This document shows, in pieces, positions 43,109-51,959 of a stretch of 64,000 bases of DNA (position 1 is its first letter; every line of letters starts with the position of its first letter). The DNA lies in NCBI RefSeq assembly GCF_000499205.1, contig NZ_AWUK01000030.1:62001-126000 (forward strand). The letters run 5' to 3'. The translations under genes and the position numbers were made by a program. The notes beneath the pieces were generated by a model, which worked only from the letters and a program-made list of their open reading frames with translations, was not told where the DNA came from and made no database searches. This DNA is from Paenibacillus sp. MAEPY2 (GTDB taxonomy: Bacteria > Bacillota > Bacilli > Paenibacillales > Paenibacillaceae).

Positions 43109-43735
43109 TTAGAAAGAACCTTTTACAACAACTTCGGACAGCGGGAAACGACCTGCCGGACGAGCTGGTACTGCAGCTTTACCTACAGTAATCAACAACG
43201 TTGGCAAATAACGCGCAGGGATGTTGAATGTTTCGATCAATTGTTGCGGGTTGTAACCACCCATTGGACAAGTATCATATCCCAGGGAACGTGCAGCAAG
43301 CATAATGTTCTGTGAAGCAAAAGATGCATTGCGAATCGCTTCGTCACGGGCGATTTGCGGATTTTGGTAAGCACCGTTGATCTGTCCAACCAATGCGTCA
43401 CGAACTTCAGCCGGGATCGCACCTGCTTCAACAGCCTGATCATAAATCACGGCGTTGCGGTTCGCTTCCAGATCTCCGAGTACAGCAATAGTAACGGAGC
43501 TGTCTGTGACTTGACTTTGACCGTAAGCGATTGGCAGCAGCTTGGCCTTGTCCGCTTCGGATTCGATCACGAGGAATTTCCAGTGTTGCAGGTTCCATGA
43601 TGATGGTGCTTCGGAAGCAGCAGTCAGGATAGCATTCAGATCTGCTTCAGGCATAACAAAACCACTTTCGTATTTTTTGACAGCGTGACGTTCATTAATC
43701 ACGCGAAGTGTTTCATTGTTTTCAATGCTGGACAT
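43109..43735 (-). CDS. Nitroreductase family FMN oxidoreductase
   Basis: 208 residues. FMN-binding ERHAVKKYE near the N-terminus, SEAPSSWNLQHWKF (conserved S.N.Q.W), and the C-terminal GYDTCPMGGYNPQQL and LITVGKAAVPARPAGR are typical of NfsB/YodC-like enzymes. It reduces nitro or quinone compounds with NAD(P)H. ATG 43735 is used because GGGGAG lies 8 bases before it. The Rrf2 regulator gene lies upstream on the same strand and may control it. Confidence 0.92.
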   Translation of the reverse strand: MSSIENNETLRVINERHAVKKYESGFVMPEADLNAILTAASEAPSSWNLQHWKFLVIESEADKAKLLPIAYGQSQVTDSSVTIAVLGDLEANRNAVIYDQAVEAGAIPAEVRDALVGQINGAYQNPQIARDEAIRNASFASQNIMLAARSLGYDTCPMGGYNPQQLIETFNIPARYLPTLLITVGKAAVPARPAGRFPLSEVVVKGSF

Positions 43736-43951
43736 GCGTTCCACTCCCCAAGTTCTTTTTTTATTTTTTTACGTTCGCAAGGGCAAACTCTACCGAGTAC
43801 TCACCTTCCGAAAATAACATCAGCGCAGACGATCGCTTCCATCTGTGTTCACGTTATGCCCGGAATCGCCTGAAACATCTTCGGATCATACAACCGGAGC
43901 AAACGCCCTTATATAGCCTCTCCAACATGTTTGGTAACATCCGTGCAGGTC

Positions 43952-43994
43952 TAGATCATGAAGAGCTGGTAATGATCAAATCTGTCATGATCTA
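43952..43994. repeat. Inverted repeat across the Rrf2 stop codon
   Basis: TAGATCATGA (43952-43961) and TCATGATCTA (43985-43994) are perfect complements around a 23-base loop. The right arm overlaps the Rrf2 stop; no T run follows. It could be an operator upstream of the nitroreductase or an mRNA hairpin. Confidence 0.55.
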
Positions 43995-44449
43995 TCCTTC
44001 ATGGACAAGGGTTCCATGGACAAGGAACATTCTTTCCCATTACCGATACGATGCTTCACATCCTCAATAGATATGCGGTCAAAATAAGCGCTTAGCGCTA
44101 CTTCTCCTCCATCGTAGATGCTTCCCATTACATCCTGCATATTGGAAGAAACGACGCATGTGGAGCCGGATTCTCCCGAACACCAGCTGGGTCCAAGTGA
44201 TCCACCTGCTACCAGCCTGTACAAGTCTCCAAGCTTGATTTCTTCACTCGGACGGCTGAGCAGATATCCACCATGGGCACCTTCCTTGGTTGTCAGGTAT
44301 CCGTGCTTCCGCAGAACACTAAGTACCTTGCGTACCCTGGCTGGGTGCGTACCAACACTTTGGGACAAATCTTCACTATTGGCCATACACTCATCCTTCA
44401 TGGACAAAAAGACCAGACAGTGCACAGCAATGGTAAATTCACTGTTCAT
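43985..44449 (-). CDS. Rrf2 family transcriptional regulator
   Basis: 154 residues. N-terminal winged helix (SEFTIAVHCLVFL, SEDLSQSVGTHPARVRKVLSVLRKHGYLTTKEGAHGGYLL; key positions S-G-P-R-K-G-GGY). Two cysteines (in GPSWCSGES and STCVVSS) are present rather than the three-cysteine cluster of the IscR/NsrR iron-sulfur type, so a YwnA-like redox or small-molecule sensor is likely. It probably represses its own gene through a palindrome over its promoter and may control the nitroreductase. Confidence 0.9.
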   Translation of the reverse strand: MNSEFTIAVHCLVFLSMKDECMANSEDLSQSVGTHPARVRKVLSVLRKHGYLTTKEGAHGGYLLSRPSEEIKLGDLYRLVAGGSLGPSWCSGESGSTCVVSSNMQDVMGSIYDGGEVALSAYFDRISIEDVKHRIGNGKECSLSMEPLSMKDRS

Positions 44450-44505
44450 TACTTACTCCCTTCCCGGCATATCGTTCACCGATGAAAATTCAATCCAAGG
44501 TAAGT

Positions 44506-44543
44506 ATAACTGTCATTATAGGAATAACAGTTATGTTTGTCAA
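44506..44543 (-). promoter_or_regulatory. Promoter with overlapping Rrf2-type operator
   Basis: On the minus strand TTGACA (44543-44538), 17 bases, TATAAT (44520-44515) is a consensus sigma-A promoter. ATAACTGT (44506-44513) and ACAGTTAT (44527-44534) form an 8-bp inverted repeat 13 bases apart that spans the spacer and -10. Binding there would block RNA polymerase, consistent with autorepression. Confidence 0.8.
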
Positions 44544-44822
44544 TACTCTCAGCCAAGGGGTTGAAAAGCCTGAATTCCCCTGTCATTCCAGTATTACAGG
44601 CCTTTCATAGGTTAAATGAAATGGTTGAGTTCTATACGTGTTTTAGGGCAACAGAACAAAAAAAGTGAGCCGATCGCTTCGCGAAAGGCTCCAATAAGAT
44701 AGACATATGAAAGGGCTTACGAGATTATTATAATCGGTTATTCCTATTTTGAAAACGCTTTTTTTGTAAAGTGGCTTCGGTTCTGAAAATATCCTATTTT
44801 TTAAGCAAATCAACATGGGTAT

Positions 44823-44865
44823 TGCAAAAACTAATGACATTAGTTATATTACTAACAACATTAGT
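44823..44865 (+). promoter_or_regulatory. Promoter with tandem TetR-type operators
   Basis: TTGCAA (44823-44828), 16 bases, TATATT (44845-44850). ACTAATGACATTAGT (44830-44844) fills the spacer and ACTAACAACATTAGT (44851-44865) follows the -10. Both are near-perfect palindromes with centres 21 bp apart, two helical turns. They are the likely target of the TetR protein encoded second in the operon. Confidence 0.8.
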
Positions 44866-44880
44866 TTTAAGGAGGATTCA

Positions 44881-45609
44881 ATGATGCGAATTACACGTGA
44901 GCATGATGTTGTCCAAGTTTCATTCCTTCCGCGTCTTTTCCCTGTGAACGTATATCTCGTTGAAGAAGAAGACGGGTTTACCCTTATCGATACCGGAATG
45001 CCATTCAGTCTCAAGGGGATTCTGGCTACCGCACAATCCCTAGGCAAACCGATTACCAGAATCATTCTGACTCACGCCCATGGCGACCATGTTGGTGCAC
45101 TGGATGGTCTTAAGGATGCGCTGCCTAGAGCCGAGGTCTGCATCTCCAGAAGAGATGCCCCGCTGCTCGCCGGAGATGCTTCCCTGCTTCCCGGCGAGCC
45201 ACAGACTCCGGTACGCGGCAGTGTGCCCAAAGCGATCCGCACCCGGCCGGACCGCTTGCTCGATGACGGCGACCGGATAGGCTCCCTGGTCGCCATTGCT
45301 ACCCCAGGCCATACGCCAGGCCACATGGCCTTGATGGATACGCGCAGCCGCGTGATCATCGCTGGCGACGCATACCAGCTGCACGGCGGCCTCGCCGTAT
45401 CCGGCCGCCTGCGCCCGCTCTTTCCGTTCCCCGCGCTGGCGACGTGGAACCGAGAACTTGCTCTTGCCAGCGCCAAGCGCCTGGCTGAGCTGGAACCGTC
45501 CGTGCTCGCTGTGGGGCACGGACGAATGCTGCGTCAGCCCGCCGCGGCCATGCGCGCAGCTACGGCAGACGCGGAGCAGCGGCTGCGCCCTGCCGGGGGG
45601 CGCCTGTGA
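44881..45609 (+). CDS. Metallo-beta-lactamase-fold hydrolase
   Basis: 242 residues. The metal-binding THAHGDHVG motif is followed by the histidine of ATPGHTPGH, the Asp of IIAGDAYQ and a late histidine in VGHGR. N-terminal VNVYLVEEEDGFTLIDTG is typical of YflN/GloB-like hydrolases. Substrate unknown; thioesters, lactones and similar esters are usual. AAGGAGG precedes ATG 44881 by 5 bases and a second ATG by 8. Its stop overlaps the GTG start of the TetR gene. The 45.1-45.6 kb part is markedly G+C-rich. Confidence 0.9.
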   Translation: MMRITREHDVVQVSFLPRLFPVNVYLVEEEDGFTLIDTGMPFSLKGILATAQSLGKPITRIILTHAHGDHVGALDGLKDALPRAEVCISRRDAPLLAGDASLLPGEPQTPVRGSVPKAIRTRPDRLLDDGDRIGSLVAIATPGHTPGHMALMDTRSRVIIAGDAYQLHGGLAVSGRLRPLFPFPALATWNRELALASAKRLAELEPSVLAVGHGRMLRQPAAAMRAATADAEQRLRPAGGRL

Positions 45610-46178
45610 GCCCCCGCCAAGGGCTGGATCGCGGCGCTTTGTTAAGCGCCGCCGCCCAGCTTGCCGACAGCGACGGATTCCACTCGCTGACACTGGCCGC
45701 TCTGGCCCAGCGGCTGGATGTGCGCTCCCCGTCGCTCTACAACCACATCAACGGTCTCCCCGGGCTTCGCCAGGAATTAGCGTTGATGTCCGCCCAGCAG
45801 CTCAGCCGTGCGTTAACCGAGGCTTCCGCTGGCCGTTCGGGCGATGAAGCTATTCAGGAGGTGGCTGCCGCATATATCGGCTTCGTCCGCAAGCATCCAG
45901 GGCTGTACGAAGCCTTCTTCCATGCGCCGGACCGTAATGAACCGCAGCTCGTTGTCGCCAGCACGGCTGCCCTGGATCTGCTTTTGCGTCTGTTGCAGCC
46001 CTATCCGCTAAGTGAAGCGGAAGCGCTGCATGCCGTTCGCGGTTTACGCAGTCTTTGCCATGGCTTCGCCTCCATGGGTGAGAAGGGCGGCTTCGGCATG
46101 AGCTTCGACCCCGATGAGAGCCTACAGCTGACCGTGACTGCTTTCCTGAATGGATTGCAACATCTTCATACAACCTGA
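45606..46178 (+). CDS. TetR/AcrR family transcriptional regulator
   Basis: 190 residues. N-terminal helix-turn-helix LTLAALAQRLDVRSPSLYNHI is followed by an all-helical ligand domain of the WHG/TetR_C_33 type (FVRKHPGLYEAFF, LRSLCHGFASM). Begins with GTG 45606, overlapping the hydrolase stop by 4 bases, so the two are translationally coupled. The tandem palindromes over the promoter are its probable operators, making the operon self-repressed until an effector, perhaps the hydrolase's substrate, appears. Confidence 0.92.
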   Translation: MSPRQGLDRGALLSAAAQLADSDGFHSLTLAALAQRLDVRSPSLYNHINGLPGLRQELALMSAQQLSRALTEASAGRSGDEAIQEVAAAYIGFVRKHPGLYEAFFHAPDRNEPQLVVASTAALDLLLRLLQPYPLSEAEALHAVRGLRSLCHGFASMGEKGGFGMSFDPDESLQLTVTAFLNGLQHLHTT

Positions 46179-46208
46179 AATATATATATATCTTGATTTC
46201 AAATGGGA

Positions 46209-46240
46209 AGAGGGCTGCAGATCATCTGCTGCCCTCCTTA
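46209..46240 (+). terminator. Hairpin after the TetR operon
   Basis: GGGC.GCAGAT pairs with ATCTGC.GCCC; the following sequence is only moderately T-rich. Confidence 0.55.
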
Positions 46241-46277
46241 TGTATCCTACCGTCCCGCTACCGAAGGAACGGTTACT

Positions 46278-47408
46278 CTATCGCCAGGGTACTCGCCCTG
46301 TTTGGATTTCCTGCAAAATCTTCTTCATTACGGGAACGTATACTTTCCAGTAAAAACGATCCGGAACACCCTTTTGATCGGGTGTAAGCTTCGTTTTCAC
46401 GACATCCCATCCCTTGATACGGCGCCAGAATGAGTAATGTTCCAGCTCTCCGAATGACCCTGCCATATAATAAGTCCGGTTATAGCCCTCATGCCGAATA
46501 AGAGCAGCGAATTCCGCCGGGATACCTGCGTCCATTAGTTTCTGCTGACCATTCTCCGTCAGATCCGTCTTATACCATGCCAGTACAGAAGCCTGTCGTT
46601 CAGGCACGACGATGTCAAACCATTCGCTGTAATGGATGTCCCTGGTAATGCCACTCCATTCCTTCCCTTCCTGTGTAAAGGCAAGTTTTATATTACCCGT
46701 CTTTACATCCCGGCCTTGCTTCAGTACAATCACCCGTCCGTCCTCATGAATCAGTACAATGCCCGCACCTTGAAACAACCAATTCTTCTTCTCCCGAAGC
46801 TCATAGTTCATCCGTACCTTCCGGGGCACTTCATCCGCGCTTTGCAGATCCAATACGGATTTCCCCTGCCATCCGCTGCTTCTCATCCCCAGAATCGGAT
46901 ACAATTTCTCTCTTGTTATGTTTGAAGCAGCGTTCGACAAGGCGCTATACTCGACCACAACCGTTACACCTTTGGTTGCAGCTTCGTTAATTTTGTGCGC
47001 ATCGTATATCGTGAGGCCCTCATATGCTTTGCCTTGTATACGTTCTTCCGGACCTGTCGATGAAACATTTTGATTCGCCGTCAGGTAAATCAAGTCCGTG
47101 TCGGTTACCTCATCCGGTAATGTCCGCTCACTACGAGAGACCCCATCCTGTATATGATATCCGTAGTAGTCTTCTTCATACCGATAATGTTCCCCTGTCT
47201 GTTGGACAATCTTCTGCTGATTCAGAATCCATACCAGTCCCTTATGCCCCGCATAGGCGAAGTCCGGTTTACCTTTGTCGACAATCATGATATTGAGCGG
47301 TATTGGAGCCTGGGACTGCCACAAAATCCAGGGGATAACCAGGACCACTGATACTACGGTGAGGGAAGCCAATGCCCATACCGTGAGTGGCCTGTGATTT
47401 CTATTCAT
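46278..47408 (-). CDS. Hypothetical membrane-anchored protein
   Basis: 376 residues, not recognised. One N-terminal membrane helix (about 9-29) is followed by a large soluble domain that should lie outside the cytoplasm. The start of that domain, NIMIVDKGKPDFAYAGHKGL with LIYLTANQNV and GVTVVVEYSALSN, suggests an alpha/beta fold of the kind found in DUF4350-like or glutamine-amidotransferase-like proteins, but no catalytic residues can be assigned. AAGGAGG lies 8 bases before ATG 47408. It appears monocistronic. Confidence 0.8.
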   Translation of the reverse strand: MNRNHRPLTVWALASLTVVSVVLVIPWILWQSQAPIPLNIMIVDKGKPDFAYAGHKGLVWILNQQKIVQQTGEHYRYEEDYYGYHIQDGVSRSERTLPDEVTDTDLIYLTANQNVSSTGPEERIQGKAYEGLTIYDAHKINEAATKGVTVVVEYSALSNAASNITREKLYPILGMRSSGWQGKSVLDLQSADEVPRKVRMNYELREKKNWLFQGAGIVLIHEDGRVIVLKQGRDVKTGNIKLAFTQEGKEWSGITRDIHYSEWFDIVVPERQASVLAWYKTDLTENGQQKLMDAGIPAEFAALIRHEGYNRTYYMAGSFGELEHYSFWRRIKGWDVVKTKLTPDQKGVPDRFYWKVYVPVMKKILQEIQTGRVPWR

Positions 47409-47952
47409 GAAGCGTATTCCTCCTTGCTCTGTTCCAAGGTATTTCTATGATCGGCATATTACCCCTTTCCGCTCTTATGGTCCTTCTTCATCCCATACTT
47501 CACCAAACGCCAGAACCGATCCTAATCATTCAACAAGCACACGGGTTCGCAGCTGACTTCATGTCTCTGATACTTTGATACAGCAGACCGGATCGGGATG
47601 TATATAATACGTCCACGCTCTTTCATCTGTTTCATGTGTTTGTATAGCCGCATAACAGGCCCGATTCGATCTGATACCTGCATATCCATCTTAGAACCGC
47701 CGATTTCCTTGATCCTGCTGCATTCGTAAGTTCATTTCCTGATTTGCCCTTACTCGAATAAACCGCTTCACACGGGGCACAATAATACAAATTTTTCAAA
47801 TGAACCCTGTATATACAATCCGGGTAAATGATACACTAAGCATTCTATCGGCTTTCTTCGTTTGTGATATAATAGGAACAGAAAATTCCGGTAATTCGTA
47901 GCATGTTCCGGATGTCCGGATAACATCTTATTCCAGAGAGAGGGCGTTTTAC
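47409..47952. other. Intergenic region upstream of ccdC
   Basis: About 540 bases without a credible ORF, repeat or terminator. The only clear element is an extended -10 promoter (TGATATAAT, 47865-47873) pointing toward ccdC. Confidence 0.5.
47865..47873 (+). promoter_or_regulatory. Extended -10 promoter element for ccdC
   Basis: TGATATAAT fits TGnTATAAT. The -35 region is weak, as is common for extended -10 promoters. It lies 80 bases before the start codon. Confidence 0.5.
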
Positions 47953-48438
47953 GTGGCTCAAATCAGTCCATTTTACCTTCAGATCGGTGCAACCCTGGGT
48001 ATGCTCATCATGGCCCTGCTTGCCATTTTCATTCGAATGAAAGCCAGTCATCGTCCGGTAACCATTCGCAAAATACTTATTCCTCCTCTGGGGATGAGCA
48101 CAGGTTTCCTCATGTTTGTTGTACCGGAGACTCATGTTCCGCTGCTATGGGCACTTATTGCGCTGTTGGTGGGCTGGTTTATCTTCTCGTATCCCCTCAT
48201 TCGCAGTACACGGTTTGAACGAGTTAACGAGGAAATTTTTGCCACACGTTCACGGAGCTTTGCTTTCATTCTGCTTGGATTGCTGGCCATACGTCTAATC
48301 CTGCATGAAGTCATTCAGCGTTATGTAAGCATTCCTCAAACGGGTGGATTGTTCTTCCTTCTGGCCTTCGGCATGATCGTGCGCTGGCGGGTATATATGT
48401 ACAAGCATTACAAGGAAGTTGTTGCTGCCGAATCCTAG
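47953..48438 (+). CDS. ccdC: CcdC family cytochrome c biogenesis-associated membrane protein
   Basis: 161 residues with five membrane helices. IFIRMKASHRPVTIRKILIPPLGMSTGFLMF, FERVNEEIFATRSRSFAFIL and FGMIVRWRVYM (shown as landmarks) match Bacillus CcdC. CcdA and the Res proteins are not adjacent. The start is GTG 47953, 9 bases after GAGAGG. Confidence 0.88.
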   Translation: MAQISPFYLQIGATLGMLIMALLAIFIRMKASHRPVTIRKILIPPLGMSTGFLMFVVPETHVPLLWALIALLVGWFIFSYPLIRSTRFERVNEEIFATRSRSFAFILLGLLAIRLILHEVIQRYVSIPQTGGLFFLLAFGMIVRWRVYMYKHYKEVVAAES

Positions 48439-48462
48439 CAGCATCGCAACGTCCAACCAACC

Positions 48463-48507
48463 AAAAAGACACGTTCTGCGCACTTACCGTGCGGAACGTG
48501 TCTTTTC
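48463..48507. terminator. Bidirectional terminator
   Basis: AAAAGACACGTTCTGCGCAC and GTGCGGAACGTGTCTTTT form an 18-bp stem with one mismatch and a 5-base loop. Confidence 0.9.
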
Positions 48508-48537
48508 CTGTTCAGGCATATGTTCATGGGAATATAT

Positions 48538-49554
48538 CTATTCAGGGTTTGCAACCTTTACGAGCTGCTTGCCCAGGTTATCTCCAGAGAAGAGGCCCAT
48601 AAACGCTTCCGGTGTCTGTTCAAAACCTTCCACGATGTTCTCTTCGTATTGAATATGGCCTTCCTTAACCCATTTCGCTAATTTGGCCCGGCCTTCCTTA
48701 AAGGATTTGGCATAGTCGCCCACCAAAAAGCCTTTCATCAGTGCTGTATTGGTTAACAGCACCGTCTGCGGGCGCATACCGATGTCCGGCTTCTCCAAAT
48801 TATATGACGAAATCTGTCCACAAATCGGAATACGCGCATTCCGATTAATATGGCGCAAGACCGCATCAGAGATTTCACCGCCAACGTTGTCGAAATACAC
48901 GTCTACGCCAGCCGGGCAAGCCCGTTCAATGGCAGCAGACATATCTTCTTCACGCTTATAATTCAACACCACGTCGAATCCCAGTTTTTCTTTCAGATAA
49001 GCACATTTTTCGTCAGAACCCGCAATTCCGATGACTCGTGCACCTACAATCTTGGCGATCTGCCCCGCTATCATACCTACCGCTCCGGCTGCTCCCGATA
49101 CCACCACCGTTTCGCCGTCCTTTGGCTTGCCGATATCTTCCATGCCAAAATAAGCGGTCAACCCGGTCATGCCAAGCGCACCCAGGTAAGCTGTAAGTGG
49201 AGCCTCTCCTGTATCAATCAGGGAAATGTCTCCCGTATTTACGGCTGCATACTGCTGCCAGCCCCACATTCCGGATACCAAATCCCCTTTGCGCAGATTG
49301 GGCTCCGAAGACTCCACCACCTGACCAATGGTTCCGCCCTTAATCACTTCATTCAATGCATAGGGGGGAGCATAAGATTTCGTATCTTTCATGCGGCCCC
49401 GCATGTACGGGTCTACAGACAAATATAGCGTACGTACCAGGACTTGTCCTGCATCCGGCTCAGGAAGCGGTGCATCAATGAATTTAAAGTCCTCTCTGGA
49501 TGGGGCACCTTCGGGACGAGACGCAAGTACGATCTGTTTATTTTCAGACACCAA
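48538..49554 (-). CDS. NADP-dependent MDR oxidoreductase (YfmJ-like)
   Basis: 338 residues of the zinc-free medium-chain dehydrogenase/reductase family (leukotriene B4 dehydrogenase/curcumin reductase type). Landmarks are LSVDPYMRGRM, VVVSGAAGAVGMIAGQIAK (nucleotide loop), YFDNVGG and CGQISSYN. It should reduce alpha,beta-unsaturated carbonyls with NADPH. Start is GTG 49554, 8 bases after AAGGAGG. Confidence 0.93.
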   Translation of the reverse strand: MVSENKQIVLASRPEGAPSREDFKFIDAPLPEPDAGQVLVRTLYLSVDPYMRGRMKDTKSYAPPYALNEVIKGGTIGQVVESSEPNLRKGDLVSGMWGWQQYAAVNTGDISLIDTGEAPLTAYLGALGMTGLTAYFGMEDIGKPKDGETVVVSGAAGAVGMIAGQIAKIVGARVIGIAGSDEKCAYLKEKLGFDVVLNYKREEDMSAAIERACPAGVDVYFDNVGGEISDAVLRHINRNARIPICGQISSYNLEKPDIGMRPQTVLLTNTALMKGFLVGDYAKSFKEGRAKLAKWVKEGHIQYEENIVEGFEQTPEAFMGLFSGDNLGKQLVKVANPE

Positions 49555-49655
49555 AATGACCTCCTTCTTGCCAGTGGACCAGGGATAACCCTCAGTCAGC
49601 TGATATCATTCACCACTGGCTCTATGTGTATCGCCTCTAAATAGTTTAAACCGAA

Positions 49656-49684
49656 ACAGGCGGATCACAAACGTGGGCCGCCTT
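49656..49684 (-). terminator. Terminator-like hairpin after map
   Basis: On the minus strand AAGGCGG pairs with CCGCCTG around a 14-base loop, followed by TTTCGGTTT. Confidence 0.5.
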
Positions 49685-49725
49685 GAAATATGCAAATATC
49701 ATCCCATTGAAGACATCGGGAGCCA

Positions 49726-50472
49726 TTATTGGGCAGTCAAAATCACAGGACCATCTGCTGTAATGGCAATCGTATGCTCATATTGGGCAGACAGACTTCC
49801 ATCCTGGGTACGCGCTGTCCAGCCATCCGAGTCCAGCTTGCTGCGGTACGTACCAATGTTCAGCATGGGCTCAATCGTAATAACCATACCTTCCTTGAGA
49901 CGTGGACCACGGTGTGGTGGGCCGTAGTGAGGCACCTGCGGTTCCTCATGCATCTTCTCACCGATGCCGTGACCGATAAATTCACGGACGACAGATAGAC
50001 CTTCACCTTCCGCATATGTCTGAATCGCATTGGAGATATCCCCGATCCGGTTGCCGACCACGGCCAGTTCAATCCCTTTGTAGAGGGAGGTTTTGGTGAC
50101 ATCCAGCAGGTGCTGTGCTTCCGGAGTCACTTGACCCACCGCGTACGACCACGCGGAATCGGCCAACCAGCCGTTCAGATTCACAACCATATCAATCGTA
50201 ACGATGTCGCCATCCTTCAGTACATATTTTCCCGGGAACCCGTGACAGATCACATCATTAACTGACGCACATGTCGCATATTGGTACCCGTTGTATCCTT
50301 TTTGTTCCGGCGTAGCGCCATTTTTCTTCATAAAGGCTTCTGCAAACTGATCGATTTCCTGTGTTGTGATCCCTGGACGGATCATTCCTGCGATTTCTCT
50401 ATGGCATGCGGCAAGGATTTCTCCGGCCTTCTTCATATATTCTATTTGTTCTTTAGTCTTCAACGTAATCAT
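49726..50472 (-). CDS. map: Type I methionine aminopeptidase
   Basis: 248 residues. The pita-bread fold with the metal ligands Asp (VTIDMVVNLNG), Asp (LADSAWSYAVG), His (EFIGHGIGEKMHEEP), Glu (TIEPMLN) and Glu (QYEHTIAIT). It removes the N-terminal methionine from new proteins. AAGGAG precedes ATG 50472. The gene stands alone rather than in the ribosomal-protein operon, so it may be an additional copy. Confidence 0.95.
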   Translation of the reverse strand: MITLKTKEQIEYMKKAGEILAACHREIAGMIRPGITTQEIDQFAEAFMKKNGATPEQKGYNGYQYATCASVNDVICHGFPGKYVLKDGDIVTIDMVVNLNGWLADSAWSYAVGQVTPEAQHLLDVTKTSLYKGIELAVVGNRIGDISNAIQTYAEGEGLSVVREFIGHGIGEKMHEEPQVPHYGPPHRGPRLKEGMVITIEPMLNIGTYRSKLDSDGWTARTQDGSLSAQYEHTIAITADGPVILTAQ

Positions 50473-50682
50473 TACAGATTCTCCTTGTCCGTTAAAATCT
50501 TATCCTGTCTTCTATTGTAACGCGAAATGCTCCAAATAAAAAATTCCGTGTAATCCTCAACATCCTATTATACGCCAAGCTCCTGTCCAATGAATACTAT
50601 TCCCCTTTAAAAAATTCGAAACCCGCTTCGACGGAGCCCCGTATATGCTTAAAACGGCTGAAGTCGAAAGGAGGGAAACCTC

Positions 50683-50859
50683 ATGCTCAGGAAAATGTTA
50701 GGCAAACTTCTGGATTCCAAATCTTCTTCGCACCGTAAGCGATATAGCAGTTCCTCCGGCAAACGCAACTACAGACGATATTCATCTTCAGACGCGAAAC
50801 ACCGGGATAGCCGCCACGGCTCCGGTTATTATAAAAGCAGAAAATACAGCTCCAGCTAA
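50683..50859 (+). CDS. Small basic Ser/Arg/Tyr-rich protein (58 aa)
   Basis: ATG 50683, 7 bases after AAAGGAGGG, opens a 58-codon frame. The product begins MLRKMLGKLLDSKSSS and is unusually rich in Ser, Arg, Lys and Tyr, with a strongly positive charge and no membrane helix. The composition (RKRYSSSSGKRNYRRYSSS) recalls nucleic-acid-binding or spore coat/core proteins, but there is no family I recognise. It is alone on the plus strand between Map and the Ser/Thr kinase and ends before a strong terminator. Confidence 0.75.
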   Translation: MLRKMLGKLLDSKSSSHRKRYSSSSGKRNYRRYSSSDAKHRDSRHGSGYYKSRKYSSS

Positions 50860-50933
50860 GCGGGTATTTTCATTTTTTGAAACAGAAATGTTCATACCAG
50901 CCTAGACTGGCGCTTAATCCGCATATGTATTGA

Positions 50934-50985
50934 AAGGGGTGATCTGCAACCGTCCTCACGGTTAGCAAATCACCCCTTATTTTTG
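50934..50985. terminator. Bidirectional terminator
   Basis: AAGGGGTGAT pairs with ATCACCCCTT; CCGTCC..ACGG adds an inner hairpin. T-rich on the plus-strand 3' side. It separates the small basic gene from the kinase gene. Confidence 0.85.
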
Positions 50986-50991
50986 GATTGA

Positions 50992-51834
50992 TCATCGCAA
51001 TTTCATCAGCACATGCTCAATATCCGCCTGTAATTCCAGTGCCCCGCCTTCGTATCCTGGACGGAGTCCAAGAAGTCGTTCCAGCATATCGTGAACTTCC
51101 GGCGTGAGCTTGAGTTCTTCCTGCCAGCTGGCTGGTTTTCGACCCTTCTCCGGCTCATAAGATGAATACAGCATGAACAAAAGAAAATGACCGAGATCCT
51201 GCAAATCCTGGTCAGGTGCAGCCAGTTCATCCTCTGGTTCGGGCAATTCACGCATCCGGCGTTTCAGCTCAGGCAACAACGGCTCCCCCATGCGCCGCGC
51301 CAGGCCAAAATCAATCAAATGCACCTGCCCGTTACGTAAAATGACGTTCGGAATACGCACATCCCCATGAATAAATCCCTGCTCATGAACATGCACAATG
51401 GGAGCCAGCAGTTGCCTTGCCAGCTCCAGGCATTGCCGTTCCGTATATTTGAGATCTTGATCGAATATGCACTGTTCAAGTGTCTCCCCAAGGATATACT
51501 CGGTGACGATGTAACTGCGGGCCCGGTATGTGAACACATCCAGCAACTCAGGGATGGCTGGATGATCCATCCGATTCATCACATCCGCCTCCCTGTCCAG
51601 CAAGCGTGCAGCGAGTCTGCCCTTGCTGGGTTTGGATTCTTTTAAAGCCACATCCTTGCCAGTATGTTCATCTGTACACAGATATGTCAGTCCGTAGCTT
51701 CCCATGCCGAGCAGTCCATTTATCGTATATCGCCCGGCGATCCCCGTACCTTCCCGCCGGGGACGATCAGTCCATAGGCCGAGCAGTCTTTGCCAGCTTC
51801 GTCGCAGCTCCACAGATCCTCCCACGCCAGCCAT
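50992..51834 (-). CDS. Eukaryotic-type Ser/Thr protein kinase
   Basis: 280 residues, soluble, without a PASTA or membrane segment. Glycine loop LLGMGSYGLTYL, ATP lysine Lys65 (DVALKESK), catalytic loop HGDVRIPN (Asp158, Asn163), DFG at 175-177. The usual HRDLKxxN has become HGDVRIPN, losing the lysine that contacts ATP, which occurs in some active bacterial kinases. GGGAG precedes ATG 51834. The HTH coiled-coil gene lies 125 bases upstream on the same strand and could be a cotranscribed partner or substrate. Confidence 0.88.
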   Translation of the reverse strand: MAGVGGSVELRRSWQRLLGLWTDRPRREGTGIAGRYTINGLLGMGSYGLTYLCTDEHTGKDVALKESKPSKGRLAARLLDREADVMNRMDHPAIPELLDVFTYRARSYIVTEYILGETLEQCIFDQDLKYTERQCLELARQLLAPIVHVHEQGFIHGDVRIPNVILRNGQVHLIDFGLARRMGEPLLPELKRRMRELPEPEDELAAPDQDLQDLGHFLLFMLYSSYEPEKGRKPASWQEELKLTPEVHDMLERLLGLRPGYEGGALELQADIEHVLMKLR

Positions 51835-51959
51835 CTGATTTCTCCCTGTTCTCCGGTTGTGCAGAGCAGATCAGCAGCCAGTCTTCTTGTTGTTGTTGTT
51901 GTATGGGCTCATTATATCAAGCGATCTGCTCAAAATCACGACGAGGTTGGACCTTGTCC

